This document shows positions 23,153 to 34,432 of a DNA stretch of 64,000 nt, piece by piece. The translations under genes and the position numbers were made by a program. The stretch is taken from contig OX336388.2 of NCBI GenBank assembly GCA_946902985.2, positions 369,135,387 to 369,199,386 of the forward strand. The letters run 5' to 3'. The notes under the pieces are model-generated. The model did no database searches. It was given only the letters and a program-made list of their open reading frames with translations, and was not told where the DNA came from. The stretch's first letter is position 1. Every line of letters begins with the position of its first letter. This DNA is from Meconema thalassinum. Taxonomy: Eukaryota > Arthropoda > Insecta > Orthoptera > Tettigoniidae.

Positions 23153-23760
23153 TTATTTCAACTGACTTTTCCCTCTTTCTTTCACATTGGCCCAGTATTC
23201 GCGCATTCTTCTTCGGTGAGCTTCCTTCCGTTCTTCTGTCCGCTTCTTGCCGGTTTTCAATATAGGTTTTGGCTGAAAACCCTGTATCTCCCCAAGTTTC
23301 TTCTTCAAAGAGTCACGTTCCAAGTTCTCCTCATGTGATATCACCAGTTCTTGTAAGTCTTTTTTCACCTCTGAAAACCAGATCCCTTTGGTTTTCTTTC
23401 CCACAAATTAGGCACAGATTCGATTGGACAACCTTCCAGAGTTCATTCGTGTTAAATGGCCATAAAAGGAGAGTCTTCTCTTGCGAATAGTGTCAGTTAT
23501 TTTCTCGACATGTAGATAAATCTCATCGTTGTGTCGTCTTCTATACTCACCTCGTTCCTTGACCGGGCCCAAGATCTTTCTCAGAATCTTCCACTCTTTG
23601 GTTTCGAGTTGTTCTGCCAGGCCTTTCTTATTCATCGCCATGCATTCTGATGCATATAACGCCTCTGGGCAAATAACGGTACAGTAACGTAGTTTTTCAG
23701 TTGTTATTATTGTTATTATTGTGGTTATTATTATTATTAATAATATTAAAATCAGCAAAT
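23153..23760 (-). pseudogene. LINE ORF2 C-terminal fragment, best preserved
   Basis: On the minus strand from about 23695: KLRYCTVICPEALYASE, then LETKEWKILRKILGPV, RRRHNDEIYLHVEKIT and TIRKRRLSFYGHLTRMNSGR. One stop falls at about 23408. The continuation is IWFSEVKKDLQELVISHEEN and, near the end, KKRTEERKEAHRRRMREYW. This is the C-terminal domain of an insect non-LTR element; RT and endonuclease are missing. A (TTA)n tract at 23700-23745 marks its 5' junction and may be the tail of another insertion. Confidence 0.85.
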
Positions 23761-23873
23761 CTTGTAGGATTTTACCTTGCTTTAGTGGAGTTTTGCCTAG
23801 GTGCACCAAGTCAGGCTCATCACTGGGCTCTTGGTGACCGTGCCCACACGCTGCATGGAGTAGTGAACTCAGA

Positions 23874-24000
23874 TGGCTCAGCCGCAATGAGCAGTGTTTT
23901 AGCAAACAGCCACAGAGTGTAACTATACTCTAAGAATATAATGTACAAAGCTACGATGTTAGCGTGCTGTTAGAGAAACATCATCTCAATCTTTTTTGTG
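23874..24000 (+). repeat. Dispersed repeat G, copy 1
   Basis: Shares blocks AGCCACAGAGTGTAACT, ACAAAGCTACGATGT and AGAAACATCATCTC in the same order as 24913-25036. Non-coding. The surrounding 23760-24364 otherwise holds no recognisable gene. Confidence 0.55.
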
Positions 24001-24364
24001 CAAGCTGACTCACATTTTGACACACTCTCTTGATCGATATTAATATTTTTTCGGATTTTTATTGTTTCTTTTAAATAAGAAATAAACGTCTTTTTATTAG
24101 GTAGCAACGCAATTCAGCGAATATTAAATAAATATTTTAAAAAGTCAGTATAACAATATATGTTCATATTATCTTTACTTTTTAATCCAGTTTTCTGTTT
24201 AAATACTGTAGGCTATAGGATGCCTCACTGAAAATCTGTACAGGAGTTTTTGTCATATTCGTGAGACATGTCACAAACTGCATTTCATTAGTGTTTAATA
24301 AAATTCAAATTGAAATAAAATATTATTATTAATATTATTTAAACATTTGCCAGTAAAGTTTGAG

Positions 24365-24881
24365 AGGTTGGTTGGTTGGTTCCTCAGTTTAATGGCTGCG
24401 ACAACTTGGTCATGTAGCCCCGTGTACTTTGGGAGTGTGTAGAATCTGTCTGATAACCGGTGTTAATTGTGATGGCTGTATTCGTGTGTATTATCTGTTT
24501 TTAATTCAAGTAAGGACTGCAGATATTCAATTTTCAAATAGTTCCTACTTTTGATACCAAACGCCACAGTCAATGACAATTAGTTCTGAACTTGGTTACT
24601 AGATGCCACCACAGTCGGCTCCTGGCGACGAACGTTGGAACCTAGGAGCGTTGGTCAAACCTAACTTATAATTTAGCTTCACACAAGTGTAATTGTGGAA
24701 GGTTCTTTTGCATGCCATAAATCTATGACATGGGACCGCCGGCTTTACTTCCCCTCCGAAGGAAGGCATACTGAGGGAATTTTTAACGCTCTTAAAATAT
24801 CCAACGACTTCGGCCGGGTTTGAACCCGTGATCTTGGGCATAGAAGCTCAGCATGCTACCAACTACGCCATCGAAGCCGCC
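24365..24881 (-). repeat. tRNA-headed SINE, family C (copy 1)
   Basis: Flanked by an 11-bp target duplication TAAAGTTTGAG (24354-24364 and 24882-24892). On the minus strand the head reads like a tRNA with A-box TGGCGTAGTTGGTAGCATG and B-box GGTTCAAACCC. The 3' end is CCAACCAACCAACC. The second copy is at 41939-42445. Confidence 0.85.
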
Positions 24882-24912
24882 TAAAGTTTGAGCGGATGAA
24901 ATTCATTTTTTC

Positions 24913-25036
24913 GATATCACTCGGCCACAGTGAGCATTGTGTTAGCAAGCAGTCACAGAGTAACTTTAACAATATAATGTTCAAAGCTACGATGTGAGGC
25001 TGCTATTAAAGAAACATCATCTCGATCTTCTTTCTG
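24913..25036 (+). repeat. Dispersed repeat G, copy 2
   Basis: Partner of 23874-24000. The two copies lie on either side of the family C SINE, so they may be a local duplication or two insertions of one unknown family. The sequence from 25037 to 25402 shows nothing recognisable. Confidence 0.5.
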
Positions 25037-25402
25037 CGACACATCTGCAAGTTTCATTTCCGTTTGAAGTTCCATATATCCAGCGCTCAGTGCAACACAT
25101 CGACAGACGTGAGTGCTTTATGGAGATAACTGTTGATACACACCCAGCTTCGGCTAACATTGGTGCAGCTCCGTGAGAAGAGCAGCTTCCATTGATAATA
25201 TCTAAATACCATTTTTGTATTCATTACGCATGCGAAGGCGCGTTCTACAAACAGCTCAAGTTATGTGCACAAAATTATTTAACGTTAATCGTGGGTATTT
25301 TCGTAAATCCTTACAAATTGCAGCGTGGAGTTTTTTTTTTACATTAGGCACGTATCAGCTTTAGCATGGACTAGAGTGTCTCCTTAACCGTTGGTTACTC
25401 TA

Positions 25403-25760
25403 GTAGGGGTCCACCTCATACCGTAGTGACAAGCATTCTTGGAATTCAACTCCTCAGCCCCGGGTTCAGTTCCAGCATATCCCAAGAAATTTACTTCTGG
25501 ACTGAGGACTGGAAGAAGGCTTACATTGCCTCGTAAGGCAGGACTAAGAGCCATCCTGAAAATGATTTTCCATGGTTTCCCTCGTCTACTCCAGGGATGG
25601 TTCCTAACTCAAGGCCACTGCTGCCTACTTCTAAATCGTGGCCACAATTACAAATACTCGACACCACAATAACATAGGTTATCAGAAAAATTCAACAAGT
25701 AACCAAGTACACAATGCTGCTGACCACGATGTCCAAGCCCTAAATTAAACGACGGGAATA
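25403..25760 (+). repeat. tRNA-related SINE, family E (copy 1, diverged)
   Basis: Has a decayed tRNA-like head (CCCCGGGTTCAGTTCC at about 25457) and the family body: ATCCTGAAAATGATTTTCCATGG, AAGGCCACTGCTGCC, then CATAGGTTATCAGAAAAATTC and ACCACGATGTCCAAGCCC. The same body occurs at 26068-26312 and 46167-46560. Confidence 0.7.
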
Positions 25761-25884
25761 GAGCTCTCGCAGGATCCTTAACGAGCCCGCTCTGGCGCAA
25801 GTGTGATTTCACACGTGAGCAGATTCATGGTCGTCTCTTCTATAGAAGCTGGATTTGAATTCCTCCGCAATATTCTCTACGTTA

Positions 25885-26312
25885 AAGGGGGAGCTGCAGC
25901 AGTTCCGGAGGTCAGAGATTTGAATCCCGGTCCTCAGAGTGGCTATTCTGAGTATGCTTCTTCTCCTGGGTTTTCTCTCATCACTCCCTCCAGGGAAACG
26001 CCGGGATAATACCTTATTTGTTATTATTTCAAGTCCTGGGGCTCCTACCCCATCCTAATAAGAAAAGGTGAGTTCGATTCCCATCTCAACCATCCTGAAA
26101 GTGCTCTTCCTTGGTTTCCCACTTCTACTTCAGCCAAATACCAGGATGGTTCGTAAAGTAAGGCCAAGGCTGCATCCTTCCCAATCCTCAACTAAATAAG
26201 ACAACTAGACACACACTAATACAGCCATAAAAGATATTATCAGACAAATTGCACACGCACCCAAGTGCACGGGGATACATGACCACGATATTGCCAAGCC
26301 CCTCAATGTAAC
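25885..26312 (+). repeat. SINE family E fragments (copy 2, composite)
   Basis: A tRNA-like block (GATTTGAATCCCGGTCCTC) near 25917 is followed, after unrelated sequence, by the family E body from 26068. That body runs GTGAGTTCGATTCCCATCTC, AAGTGCTCTTCCTTGGTTTCC and GGGGATACATGACCACGATA, then a CAACAACC tail near 26310. Confidence 0.65.
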
Positions 26313-26330
26313 AACAACCACCTAACACAT

Positions 26331-26663
26331 GAATAATGAAAATCCACAGCCTGCTTCCAGTCTCCGACCGGGTCAGGAATGGAATGAATGAAGCCCCCAT
26401 CTAGCGGCGAGGATATGGACTGTGCCGGCTGCCGAGGCCTGACGCACTCCTCTGTGGCAATGATTAAATGAATGACAGATGAAATGAAATGATAGTGGAG
26501 AGTGTTGCTGGAATGAAATTTTGACAGGGAAAACCGGAGTACCCGGAGAGAAACCTGTCTGCCTCCGTTTTGTCCAGCACAGATCTCACATGGAGTGACC
26601 GGGATTTGAACCACGGACCCAGCGGTGATAGGCCGGCGTGCTGCCGCCTAAGCCACGGAGGCT
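26331..26663 (-). repeat. tRNA-headed SINE, family A (copy 1)
   Basis: A 12-bp target duplication CACCTAACACAT flanks it (26319-26330, 26664-26675). The minus strand has a tRNA-like head GCCTCCGTGGCTTAGGCGG with B-box GGTTCAAATCCC. The family body contains CTCCGGGTACTCCGGTTTTC and ATTTCATTTCATCTGTCATT, and the end is AGGCTGTGGATTTTC. Other copies are at 48107 and 59079. A family E tail fragment follows at about 26725-26780. Confidence 0.9.
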
Positions 26664-26940
26664 CACCTAACACATATCTGACTCTATTACAGAGTTACAG
26701 CTACCGACGCTGTTACTGCCACCACAGAAACACAGGTTATCAGTCAAATTCAACACCGACTCAAGTACAGAGGTGTGCAAATTATTACAATCAAATAAAA
26801 GGATTTAATTGTAAATCAGTCATTTTTTTTAATTCAAAATAATTTTATTGACCAACTGCAGGCATCTTTTGTGACCCTACTTAGTAATCTTTTATCATTT
26901 GAAATGAATTTGTCGACTTCATCGTTATGCTTTGGTCTAC

Positions 26941-27275
26941 CGTTATGCGTTACGGTTAAGGCGTGTATGACGTCATCATGTTGTTCAGTGCATATGCACC
27001 GAGACTGAGTTAACTCCTGGGGTCTGGCGTTATGTGATACGGAGACGGCGAGTGCGTGACGTCATGCAGCAGAGTGCAACTCCCGCTCTTCGTTCCCCGC
27101 GCGGGAGGCCTAAGTTAAAGGGTATTGGAGTCTGTTGAATCTGAGTTTACTCATGGGGTATGGCGTTATGAGATACGGAGACGGCGAGTGCGTGACGTCA
27201 TGCAGCAGAGTGCACCTCCCGCTCTCCGTTCCCCGCGCGGGAAGCCTAAGTTAATGGGTAATGGAGTCTCCCTCC
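26941..27275 (+). promoter_or_regulatory. Tandem module with three TGACGTCA (CRE-type) palindromes
   Basis: Perfect TGACGTCA at 26968-26975, 27057-27064 and 27193-27200. The last two lie in a 136-bp tandem duplication (units starting at TGGCGTTATG, 27025 and 27161) that also repeats CTCCCGCTCT and CCCCGCGCGGGA. The upstream unit is diverged. TGACGTCA is the CREB/ATF consensus site. A TATA box follows at 27325. The arrangement is typical of an inducible promoter or LTR; binding is inferred. Confidence 0.55.
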
Positions 27276-27324
27276 TGAGCCTTTCTAACATGTGTAGCAT
27301 TTGTAGCGTGCGTCATTTGAAATG

Positions 27325-27355
27325 ATATAAAGTCTAGTCTCACAGACTGGCTGTA
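27325..27355 (+). promoter_or_regulatory. TATA box and possible initiator
   Basis: TATAAA at 27325-27330, followed about 10-25 bp later by TCTCACAGACTGG. It lies 125 bp after the last CRE palindrome. No convincing ORF begins downstream before 27926, so the transcript, if any, is unknown. Confidence 0.4.
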
Positions 27356-27925
27356 TCTTTTCTCTCCCGTGGACTTACAACTTTTCCCATTAGGAATTGC
27401 GTCTGGAAACTTTCAGAATTGGGGATTACGAGGGATACTTGAGCTGGGTCTGTTTTCTATTTTTTCATTGATTTTGAAATGTGCCCTCTACGTCAAGTGA
27501 TTTCAATCCATAGTACACGAACCATTGAATAGTTTAAAAGGCGATCGTCAGTAAAAAAAAGACCCCAAATCCGTCTGCCCCAAATTCACACGAAAAGTAG
27601 AGTCAAGTAATCAAAACAAAACCTGCGGTATTTTGCAGTAGCAAGCTACTCTTTTAGTGGTAATTCTCAAAAATCATTTTACTTTGAGTTTGTTAAATGA
27701 AAATATAACTAAGACTCTTGGTTAAACATGTCAAGTAATTTCAGCGCCTTGTAAACATATTTAGTGCATTAATCCGTGAAAAGTATCAAGGCAATCTTGG
27801 ATAACTCACGCCGAGTCTAATAATATTCTCACCTCTGTGCATGGGGCTGATGACCTAAAATACCCCATGATTCTTATACAAATTAACAACACAGGAATCC
27901 TTGGGCTATTAACAATCGCTTTCCA
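27356..27925. other. No gene seen downstream of the CRE/TATA module
   Basis: AT-rich sequence; contains an A-rich run near 27553. No motif-bearing ORF and no repeat relationship recognised. Confidence 0.4.
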
Positions 27926-29745
27926 AATCTATATATATAAAAATCAATGTAACGTGATAGTTTGTCTGTGGGTATGTATGTCTCCTATGCGTTCATATAC
28001 CATTCATCCGTTTGCGATGAAACTTGGGTGAGATGTTGAGTACACTCCAAGGAAGGTTTCTGACTTAGTAAATCCATTTTACAATAGGTAGCGCACGCGT
28101 AGATTCAACAAATGAGCGACGATGCGCGAAGCATTTCAACAAAGTCCCGTATGTGTTCATATACCATTCGTCCGATAGCGATGAAACTTGGGTGAGATGT
28201 TGTGTACACTTACGTGAAGGTTTCAAAATTAGTGAATACATTTCACAGTAGATAGCGCACAAGTAGATTCAACAAATGAGCGACGACACGCAATGCGTTT
28301 CAACAAAGTCCCGTATGCATTCATATACCATTCGTCCGATAGCTATGAAACTTGCGTAAAATGTTGTGTACACTGCAGGGAAATTTTATGGCTTAGTACA
28401 TCCACTTTACAATAGGCAGCGCACGAGTAGATTCAACAAATGAGCTACGACGCGCGAAGCATTTCAACAAAGTCACGTTTGCGTTCATATACCATTCGTC
28501 CGATAGCGATGAACCTAGGCTGAGATTTTGTGTGCACTCCAGGGAAGGTTTCTAGCTTAGTAAATCCCTTTAAAAATAGGTAGAGCACGAGTAGAATCAA
28601 CAAATGAGCAACGACGCGCGAAGCGTTTCAACAAAGTCCCATATAATTGCATATACCATTCATCCGATAGCGATGAAACTTGGGTGAGATGTTGTGTACA
28701 CTCCAGGGAAGGTTTCTGGCTTAGTACATACATTTTACAATAGGTAGCGCACCAGTAGATTCAACAAATGAGCGATGACACGCGAAGCGTTTCAACAAAG
28801 TCCCGTATAAAATCATATACCATTCGTCTGATAGTGATAAATGTTTGGTGAATTGTTGTGTACACTCCAGGAAAGGTTTCTGGCTAAGTAAATCCATTTT
28901 ACAATACGAAGCGCACGTTTATATTCAACAAATGTGTGACTACGCGCGAAGCGTTTCGACAACGTCCCGTATACGTTCACATACCATTCATCCGATTGCG
29001 ATGAAACTTGGGTGAGATGTTGTGAACACTCCAGGGAAGGTTTCTGGCTGAGTACATCCATATTACAATATGTAGCGCAAGAGTAGAATCAACAAATGAG
29101 CGACGACACGCGAAGCGTTTCAACCAAGTCCCGTATGCATTCATATCCCATTAGTCCGATAGCTATGAAACTTGGGTGAGATGTTGTGGACACTTGCGTG
29201 ACGGTTTCTAACTTAGTAAATATATTTTACAGTAGGTAGCGCACGAGTAGATTCAAAAAATGAGTGACGGAGCGCGAATCGTTTAAACAAAATCAGGTAT
29301 GCGTTCATATACTATTCATCCGATTGCGATGAAACATTGATCAGTTATTGTGTACCCGCCAGGGAAGGGGACTTAGTAAATCCATTTCACAATAAGTAGC
29401 GCAAGAGTAGATGCAACAAATGGGTGACGACGCGCGAAGCGTTTCAACAAAATCCCCTTTTGCGTTCATATAACATTCTTCGATTGCGATGAAACCTTGA
29501 TGAGTTATTGTGTACACGCCAGGGAAGCGCTTCAACTTAGTAATACATTTCTCAATAGGTAGCGCACGAGTAGATTCAACAAATGAGTGACAGCGCACGA
29601 ATCGTTTAAACAAAAACCCCTATACGTGCATATAACATTCATCCGATTGCGATGAATCATTGATGAGTTATTGTGTACACGCCAAGGAAGGGTTTCGACT
29701 TAGTAAATCCATTTCACAATAGGTAGCGTACGAGTAAATTCAACA
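27926..29745 (+). repeat. Tandem array, about 11 units of about 164 bp
   Basis: Starts after CTATATATATAAAAATC, a common start of non-autonomous rolling-circle-like repeats. The landmark TTCATATACCATTC (with variants) recurs at about 27987, 28152, 28319, 28484, 28648, 28812, 28976, 29140, 29304, 29466 and 29626: a period of 160-167 bp. Each unit includes ATCCGATAGCGATGAAACTT, a GGAAGGTTTC block, TTTTACAATAGGTAGCGCAC and AACAAATGAGCGAC. The last units are the most diverged. Divergence between units is moderate, so the array is old. Confidence 0.9.
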
Positions 29746-29746
29746 A

Positions 29747-29965
29747 ATGAGTGACAGCGATGAAATTTTGAAAGTTGTTGTGCACGCTCCCACGAATTGT
29801 TCTAATTTAGAAAATCCATTTTACGATAGCTTAGAGGCAGTTAACATGTTGTGTATCCAAAAGCACTTCAAGAAACAGAATTTCAACGCCAACACTTTCT
29901 TTGATTGGCATTGCAACGCATGCCGGGTACAGCTTGTACTAAATCAATTGCCAAGTTCTTTTTAG
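29747..29965 (+). CDS. Small ORF emerging from the tandem array
   Basis: 72 codons starting MSDSDEILKVVVHAP and ending in TAG near 29963. Its ATG is the ATG found in the AACAAATGAGYGAC block of most array units; the first codons (MSD) are shared with the units and then diverge into unique sequence. It contains two Cys and His-Cys pairs (FDWHCNACR), but no family is recognised. It may be the N-terminus of a protein from which the repeat unit (5' flank plus first codons) was amplified, or chance. Confidence 0.3.
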   Translation: MSDSDEILKVVVHAPTNCSNLENPFYDSLEAVNMLCIQKHFKKQNFNANTFFDWHCNACRVQLVLNQLPSSF

Positions 29966-30423
29966 ATATAGATAAAAAGGGGATCACTTACAATGACTCG
30001 AGGATATTGTTAAGATTGTCATCCCCTCGGGTAGGTTGGTGATGTTTGGCAAGGGGGGGTTAGCCACACAAAGGGATGACGCCCCTAACGGGGTGTGTGA
30101 GTGAGGGAAGTGTGCAGTGGCGTCGGAGCGGATTTTTTATTGGGGGTGCAAGATTTACTCGGCCCAGCCTGTTTTTGTTTGTTTCTTTGTTGTTTTTAGC
30201 GAAGTCGGTGACGACGAATGGTTTGAAAAATTACAACGAAAGAAATATTTTGATTTCGTAAATATTTTGGGTTTGAACTAATTCACTAAAAGATGCAATG
30301 AAAAAAGAAAAATTCTGTTTATTTGTTAAATAGAACTCAAGACGTATGACGTATTGGCTATTCGGCCAATAGTAAAAATATTACCAACACTTTTACACCA
30401 CACATTATAGTCTACAACTCAAG

Positions 30424-31583
30424 TCAGGTTGACTCAAGACTAATTGACCTCCCTTGAATAAAAACAAAAATGAACAGTGGCCTGAACAAGCGACTTTGTA
30501 ACGTATCGACCAGCAACAAGAACGTCATAAAAATTAAACTTAAAACACATAGCACAAAAAAAAAGGATAATGTACATACGTTTGATTTGTGGCTAGCTAA
30601 GCTAAACCTTCCCAAACACTTGCCCTCGTTCAATCTTACGCGAAATAAACTCGCGCAATATACCCTGCAGATATATGGCTCTTGTAGAGGGTAGTCCTTA
30701 TGCACATGAAGAAGCAAAGCGTGAGTCAGGCACTGTTGGGTCATGGTACTGGGCAAATAATATTTTGACCTTCGAAGTGCACTGAAAGATCTTTCTAAAA
30801 AAGCAGCAGATGCTGGAACGGTCATGAGTACCAGAACAAGCAAAACTACTTCGTTGAAAAGATCTTTAGTGGATATAGCCAACTCATTCATCTGCTTAAC
30901 TATATCTGCAATGCACTTCGGTGGCTTCCCCGGCAACTTTTCAACAATTTTAGCTGATCGAGATCAAAATCGTCCTGATGTGGACCCAGCGTTTCCTTCA
31001 GAACCTGCTCATATGGAACGATGCCCTGGTATGCCTGAATCAGAATATTTTCAACACTCGCCAAAGTGTCAAAACCTTTCTGGTTAAATCTTTCTTCTAC
31101 TTCATTCAAAAGGAGGTCCAGAATAGAGAAGTAATCTTTTCTAAGCTCTTCATGATCTGTGACCTTTGCTGGAGGAGCTGGATTGCTCATTTGTTCTAAA
31201 GGCTTCGGAACTTTCCTCTGCCGTTTTTTGGGAAGTTTATGTGCAGGTTTGGGCTTCTTGCTCTGCTTCTTTTTTTGCTTTTTGTCGGCTGCTTCCTCCT
31301 CATCGTCGGGTTTGGATGTGGCGTGGTTTTCGGAAGCTTGTTGGTTAGGGTTTGGTAAAGAAGAGCAGTCACGTTCCACTATCTCCGTAGCATAAACGTA
31401 GATTTCCTTGTAGATCCGATCAAACTCCTCTGTCGTTCGAAGAGCCTTCATTGCCGACATTAAAATCAGTGCAACTTGCTTTGCTCCTGTGGCAGTATAA
31501 CATGGGCCCTGAAGGGCCTCTGCAAGTTCTTCGCATGGACCAAAAATTTCGACACTCCCTATTCTCATTGCCTTTCTTAGCAC
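30424..31583 (-). pseudogene. Outer hAT transposase, C-terminal half (ZMYM1-like type)
   Basis: Two overlapping minus-strand frames. The upstream piece (31583 to 30900) has EELAEALQGPCYTATGAK, a Lys-rich insertion (KKQKKKQSKKPKP) and YFSILDLLLNEVEERFNQ. The downstream piece (30936 to 30424) carries the hAT dimerisation signature PASAAFLERSFSALRRSKYY and HALLLHVHKD. This is the pattern of insect and vertebrate ZMYM1-like hAT proteins. The N-terminal zinc finger and RNase-H-like start are missing and a frameshift lies near 30900-30936. The usual protein is roughly 600-800 residues; this covers about half. It is inactive as it stands. Confidence 0.85.
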
Positions 31584-31990
31584 TTCTCATAGGCTACTTA
31601 CCACACAAAATAAGATCACACGAGATCTACTGTGTATGCAACTACTTAATTAAGATTCCAACTACCAGTTACCAGTTACGTTTTGTTTTAAAAAATGTCA
31701 TGCATATGTATTACTTTTGCTTATAAAAATAAAAACAACTGCTGCACGTGCAGTTATTGGAATTTGAGCAAATTTTGTTTGTTTCACTAATTACTCTCTT
31801 GCTGTGACACCTGTGTTGAGTAATGTCTTTCATATTTGATAAGCTCGTGACTTATAAATGACAATAAAAATAATACATACAATTTTCAACATTTCACTGT
31901 GAATTTGAAAAATGTTATGTTAAAACTCTTCACCTATGAAAAAGTAAAACAGGAGAATAAAAGTGTACATGGATCTGAATTCGGTAATTC
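31584..31990. other. Junction interval between the two hAT elements
   Basis: Should contain the left end of the inner hAT, but no CAGGGGTT-type terminus or second copy of the right-flank octamer CTATAAAG was found. The left end is lost or too diverged to recognise. Confidence 0.35.
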
Positions 31991-33974
31991 TCAGACACTT
32001 ACGGAGTTAGTGTGATGTGTGAGCTTGAATTTGAGATGAAAGTAAATCCAGTCTTGGTTGGATGTTGGAAACAGCAACCCGCAGATCCCCTTCCAGCTGC
32101 AGCCGAGACCGATGCGACGTCTTGACAGATGCCATTGCGGAAAATGTCGACTCACACAAGTAAGTTGAAGCGAAGGGTAATAACAGGCCCACTGCTTTTC
32201 TTGATAAAATGGGATATTCATTCCGAATCTGCACCCAAAAATGTTCAAGAGACTTCGACTTAAATTCATTTCGAAGTATTTTGTCACTTGAGAGTTCTAT
32301 TAGTTCCTCCTGTTCTGACGTTGACAGGTGGGCTGTTACGTTCGTTTAAAACGGACTGCGAATCGAGTCATTCTCAGTTGAAGGTTGTGGAAATCTACCC
32401 TCGAATTTTTCACGAAGGTTTTGGAGGTGTTCTATGACAATTCCACTAATTTGACAAATATCTAACTTATTTTCTTCCAGGAATTCATTCAGACAATGAA
32501 ACATCTCACAGTTACCTTTGCCCATCTGGGCTTTCCAAAGTTCAAGCTTTCTCTTAAAAGCAAGCATTTTGTCGCTTAGAATTAAAATATTACTATTTCG
32601 TCCTTGAAGTCACACGTTAAGTTCATTCAGTTTTTCAAATACGTCTGCCAAGTATCACAGTATTAGAAGCCATTTCTTATCCAGAAACAGGGTTGCGAGT
32701 GTAGGACTGCTGTCCAATAGGAAAATGCGAAGTTCATTCTTTAACTCCACAACGCGACGAAGGACTCGACCACGAGACAACCAACGTACCTCCGTGTGCA
32801 ATAGAAGCGAATCATGTGTAGATCCCATCTCCTCGCAAAGAATGGAAAATAGCCGACTGTTAAAAGCTCTATCTTTCACAAAATGTACAACACTATTTAC
32901 ATCGTTTAGCACTTTATTTACTTCCGGTTGTAGTACTTTTGAAGCCAATGCCTCCCTGTGTATCATGCAATGTGTGAATTTTACAGAATTCACTCACTCT
33001 TGCTCTGAAACCCTTTTTAGTTTCAGTAAATGTCGACGCCCCATCGGTGCATATACCAACACAATTTGTCCATGAGTGATTGTTGTCAATAAAAAAGGAA
33101 TTCACAAGAGAAAAAATATCGACGCCTGTAGTCCGCCCTTCCAGAGCTTTACAAAATAGAAAATCCTCGTGCATTTCATTTTCATGGCAGTAGCGTACAG
33201 AAACACGAAGCTTGGCGCTGTTTAGGATATCAGTACGGTACTGTCATCAAGTTGCAGGACAAATTTTGGGCTATCATGAAGAGTGCTAGCAATTGATTTT
33301 TTATGTCAGAGGCTATTACATCAATACGACGAGTTACTGTATCATTTGAGAGCGGTATCGACTTCAAACACTCGCCGAACTTTTCTCCATGCATGATCGC
33401 GCACATTTTCATGGCTGCAGAAAGAAGTAATTTCTCACCAATAATATGTGGTGGTTTGGATTTCGCAATTAAATAGGATACCTCCAAGGATGCTCTTAGC
33501 GCTTTCTTAGGAACTGTTGCGTGCTTTTCTAGGAATCTAACATTTTCTTTCAGTTGTTGCTCGTGGCGCTTAAAACTGCTAAAGGTTTACTTACACAGCC
33601 TGGATGTTTAGTCTGCAAGTGTCTCTTTTAAGTTTCACAGGCTTCAAACTGTCGTTTGCTAAAATCTCCAAACAAAGAACGCATTGAGGTTGTTCCTGAT
33701 TATTATTCGAAAGAATGCTGGTAAAGCCCAATGTCAGATAATCGTCTTTATATTTACGCACTTTCACTTTGCGTGTAGAATTAATAATCCGGATGAGAGC
33801 AGAAGTAGACGCGGAAGAACAATGGACTTTGTTTAAATTCGAACCTTGTTCTTTTTCCGAAGGAGGGCAAGCACTATCACTTTCATGGGGTCTCTTTTTA
33901 CCACTTCTAATAAGCCACTTATCCATGGGTAATGGCGTCACTCGTGTCAGTTTATTGTAAAGTTGGCTAACCAC
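31991..33974 (-). pseudogene. Inner hAT transposase (ZBED5/FAM200-like), multiply frameshifted
   Basis: Minus-strand pieces in order. 33974-33591: N-terminus with CVLCLEIL, the Cys pair of a BED-type finger. 33487-33230: GEKLLLSAAMKMCAIM. 33174-32914: NCVGICTDGASTFTETKKGF, the catalytic Asp region. 32993-32655: THCMIHREALASK, LLHTEVRWLSRGRVLRR. 32567-32346: FHCLNEFLEENKLD. 32234-32007: C-terminal dimerisation block LPFASTYLCESTFSAM. The order and motifs are those of ZBED5/FAM200-type hAT proteins. At least five frame changes make it a pseudogene; one removes the finger's His pair, which reappears out of frame just after 33635. Confidence 0.9.
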
Positions 33975-34381
33975 GTACTAGAATTCAACTGTTCACTCAC
34001 TGCCTTTGAACTGACTGGAAAGGCCTAGCTGAATTCGAATCGGCAACGGCCGAAATAGAAGAATCCATTCTTGGAATCCATTCTAAAGGAAGTGGCGGTC
34101 ACATTGTCAAGCGGCTTATTGTCATTAAGTGTTTGGTAAGGAGATGTCACTGCGCGTGGCGAGTGAAAGGGAGATGTGTGGGAAATGTTACTCGCCACCT
34201 TTTCTCAGAATTCCTGCTGGCAGGATCTACTGGTCAGTTCTTGTGAATTAAGTCAGCAAAGGTACGAGTTTATTATTCTTGAATGGACTTGCGAGCTACC
34301 TGCCTATGATAGATTCATGAATATGAGGATAGTAATGTTTGTTACAGAATATGAAATATAAATATTTCAATCAAAGCCGGC

Positions 34382-34432
34382 GCCCCCCTCCCCCTTTATC
34401 ACTCTCTGCGCCCCCCACTTTGAGAACCCCTG
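34382..34432 (-). mobile_element. Right terminus of the inner hAT
   Basis: On the minus strand from 34432: CAGGGGTTCTCAAAGTGGGG then GGCGCAGAG, a classic hAT end of the ZBED5-like group. The flanking octamer is CTATAAAG (34433-34440). The partner end was not found, so insertion into the outer hAT is shown on one side only. Confidence 0.75.

Noticed and set aside
23701..23922. Plus-strand frame with Leu-rich start
   Set aside because: The start is the (TTA)n tract; the rest overlaps repeat sequence.
27926..29745. Regular direct repeats as a CRISPR array
   Set aside because: Units are about 164 bp, homologous throughout with no unique spacers, in a eukaryotic context.
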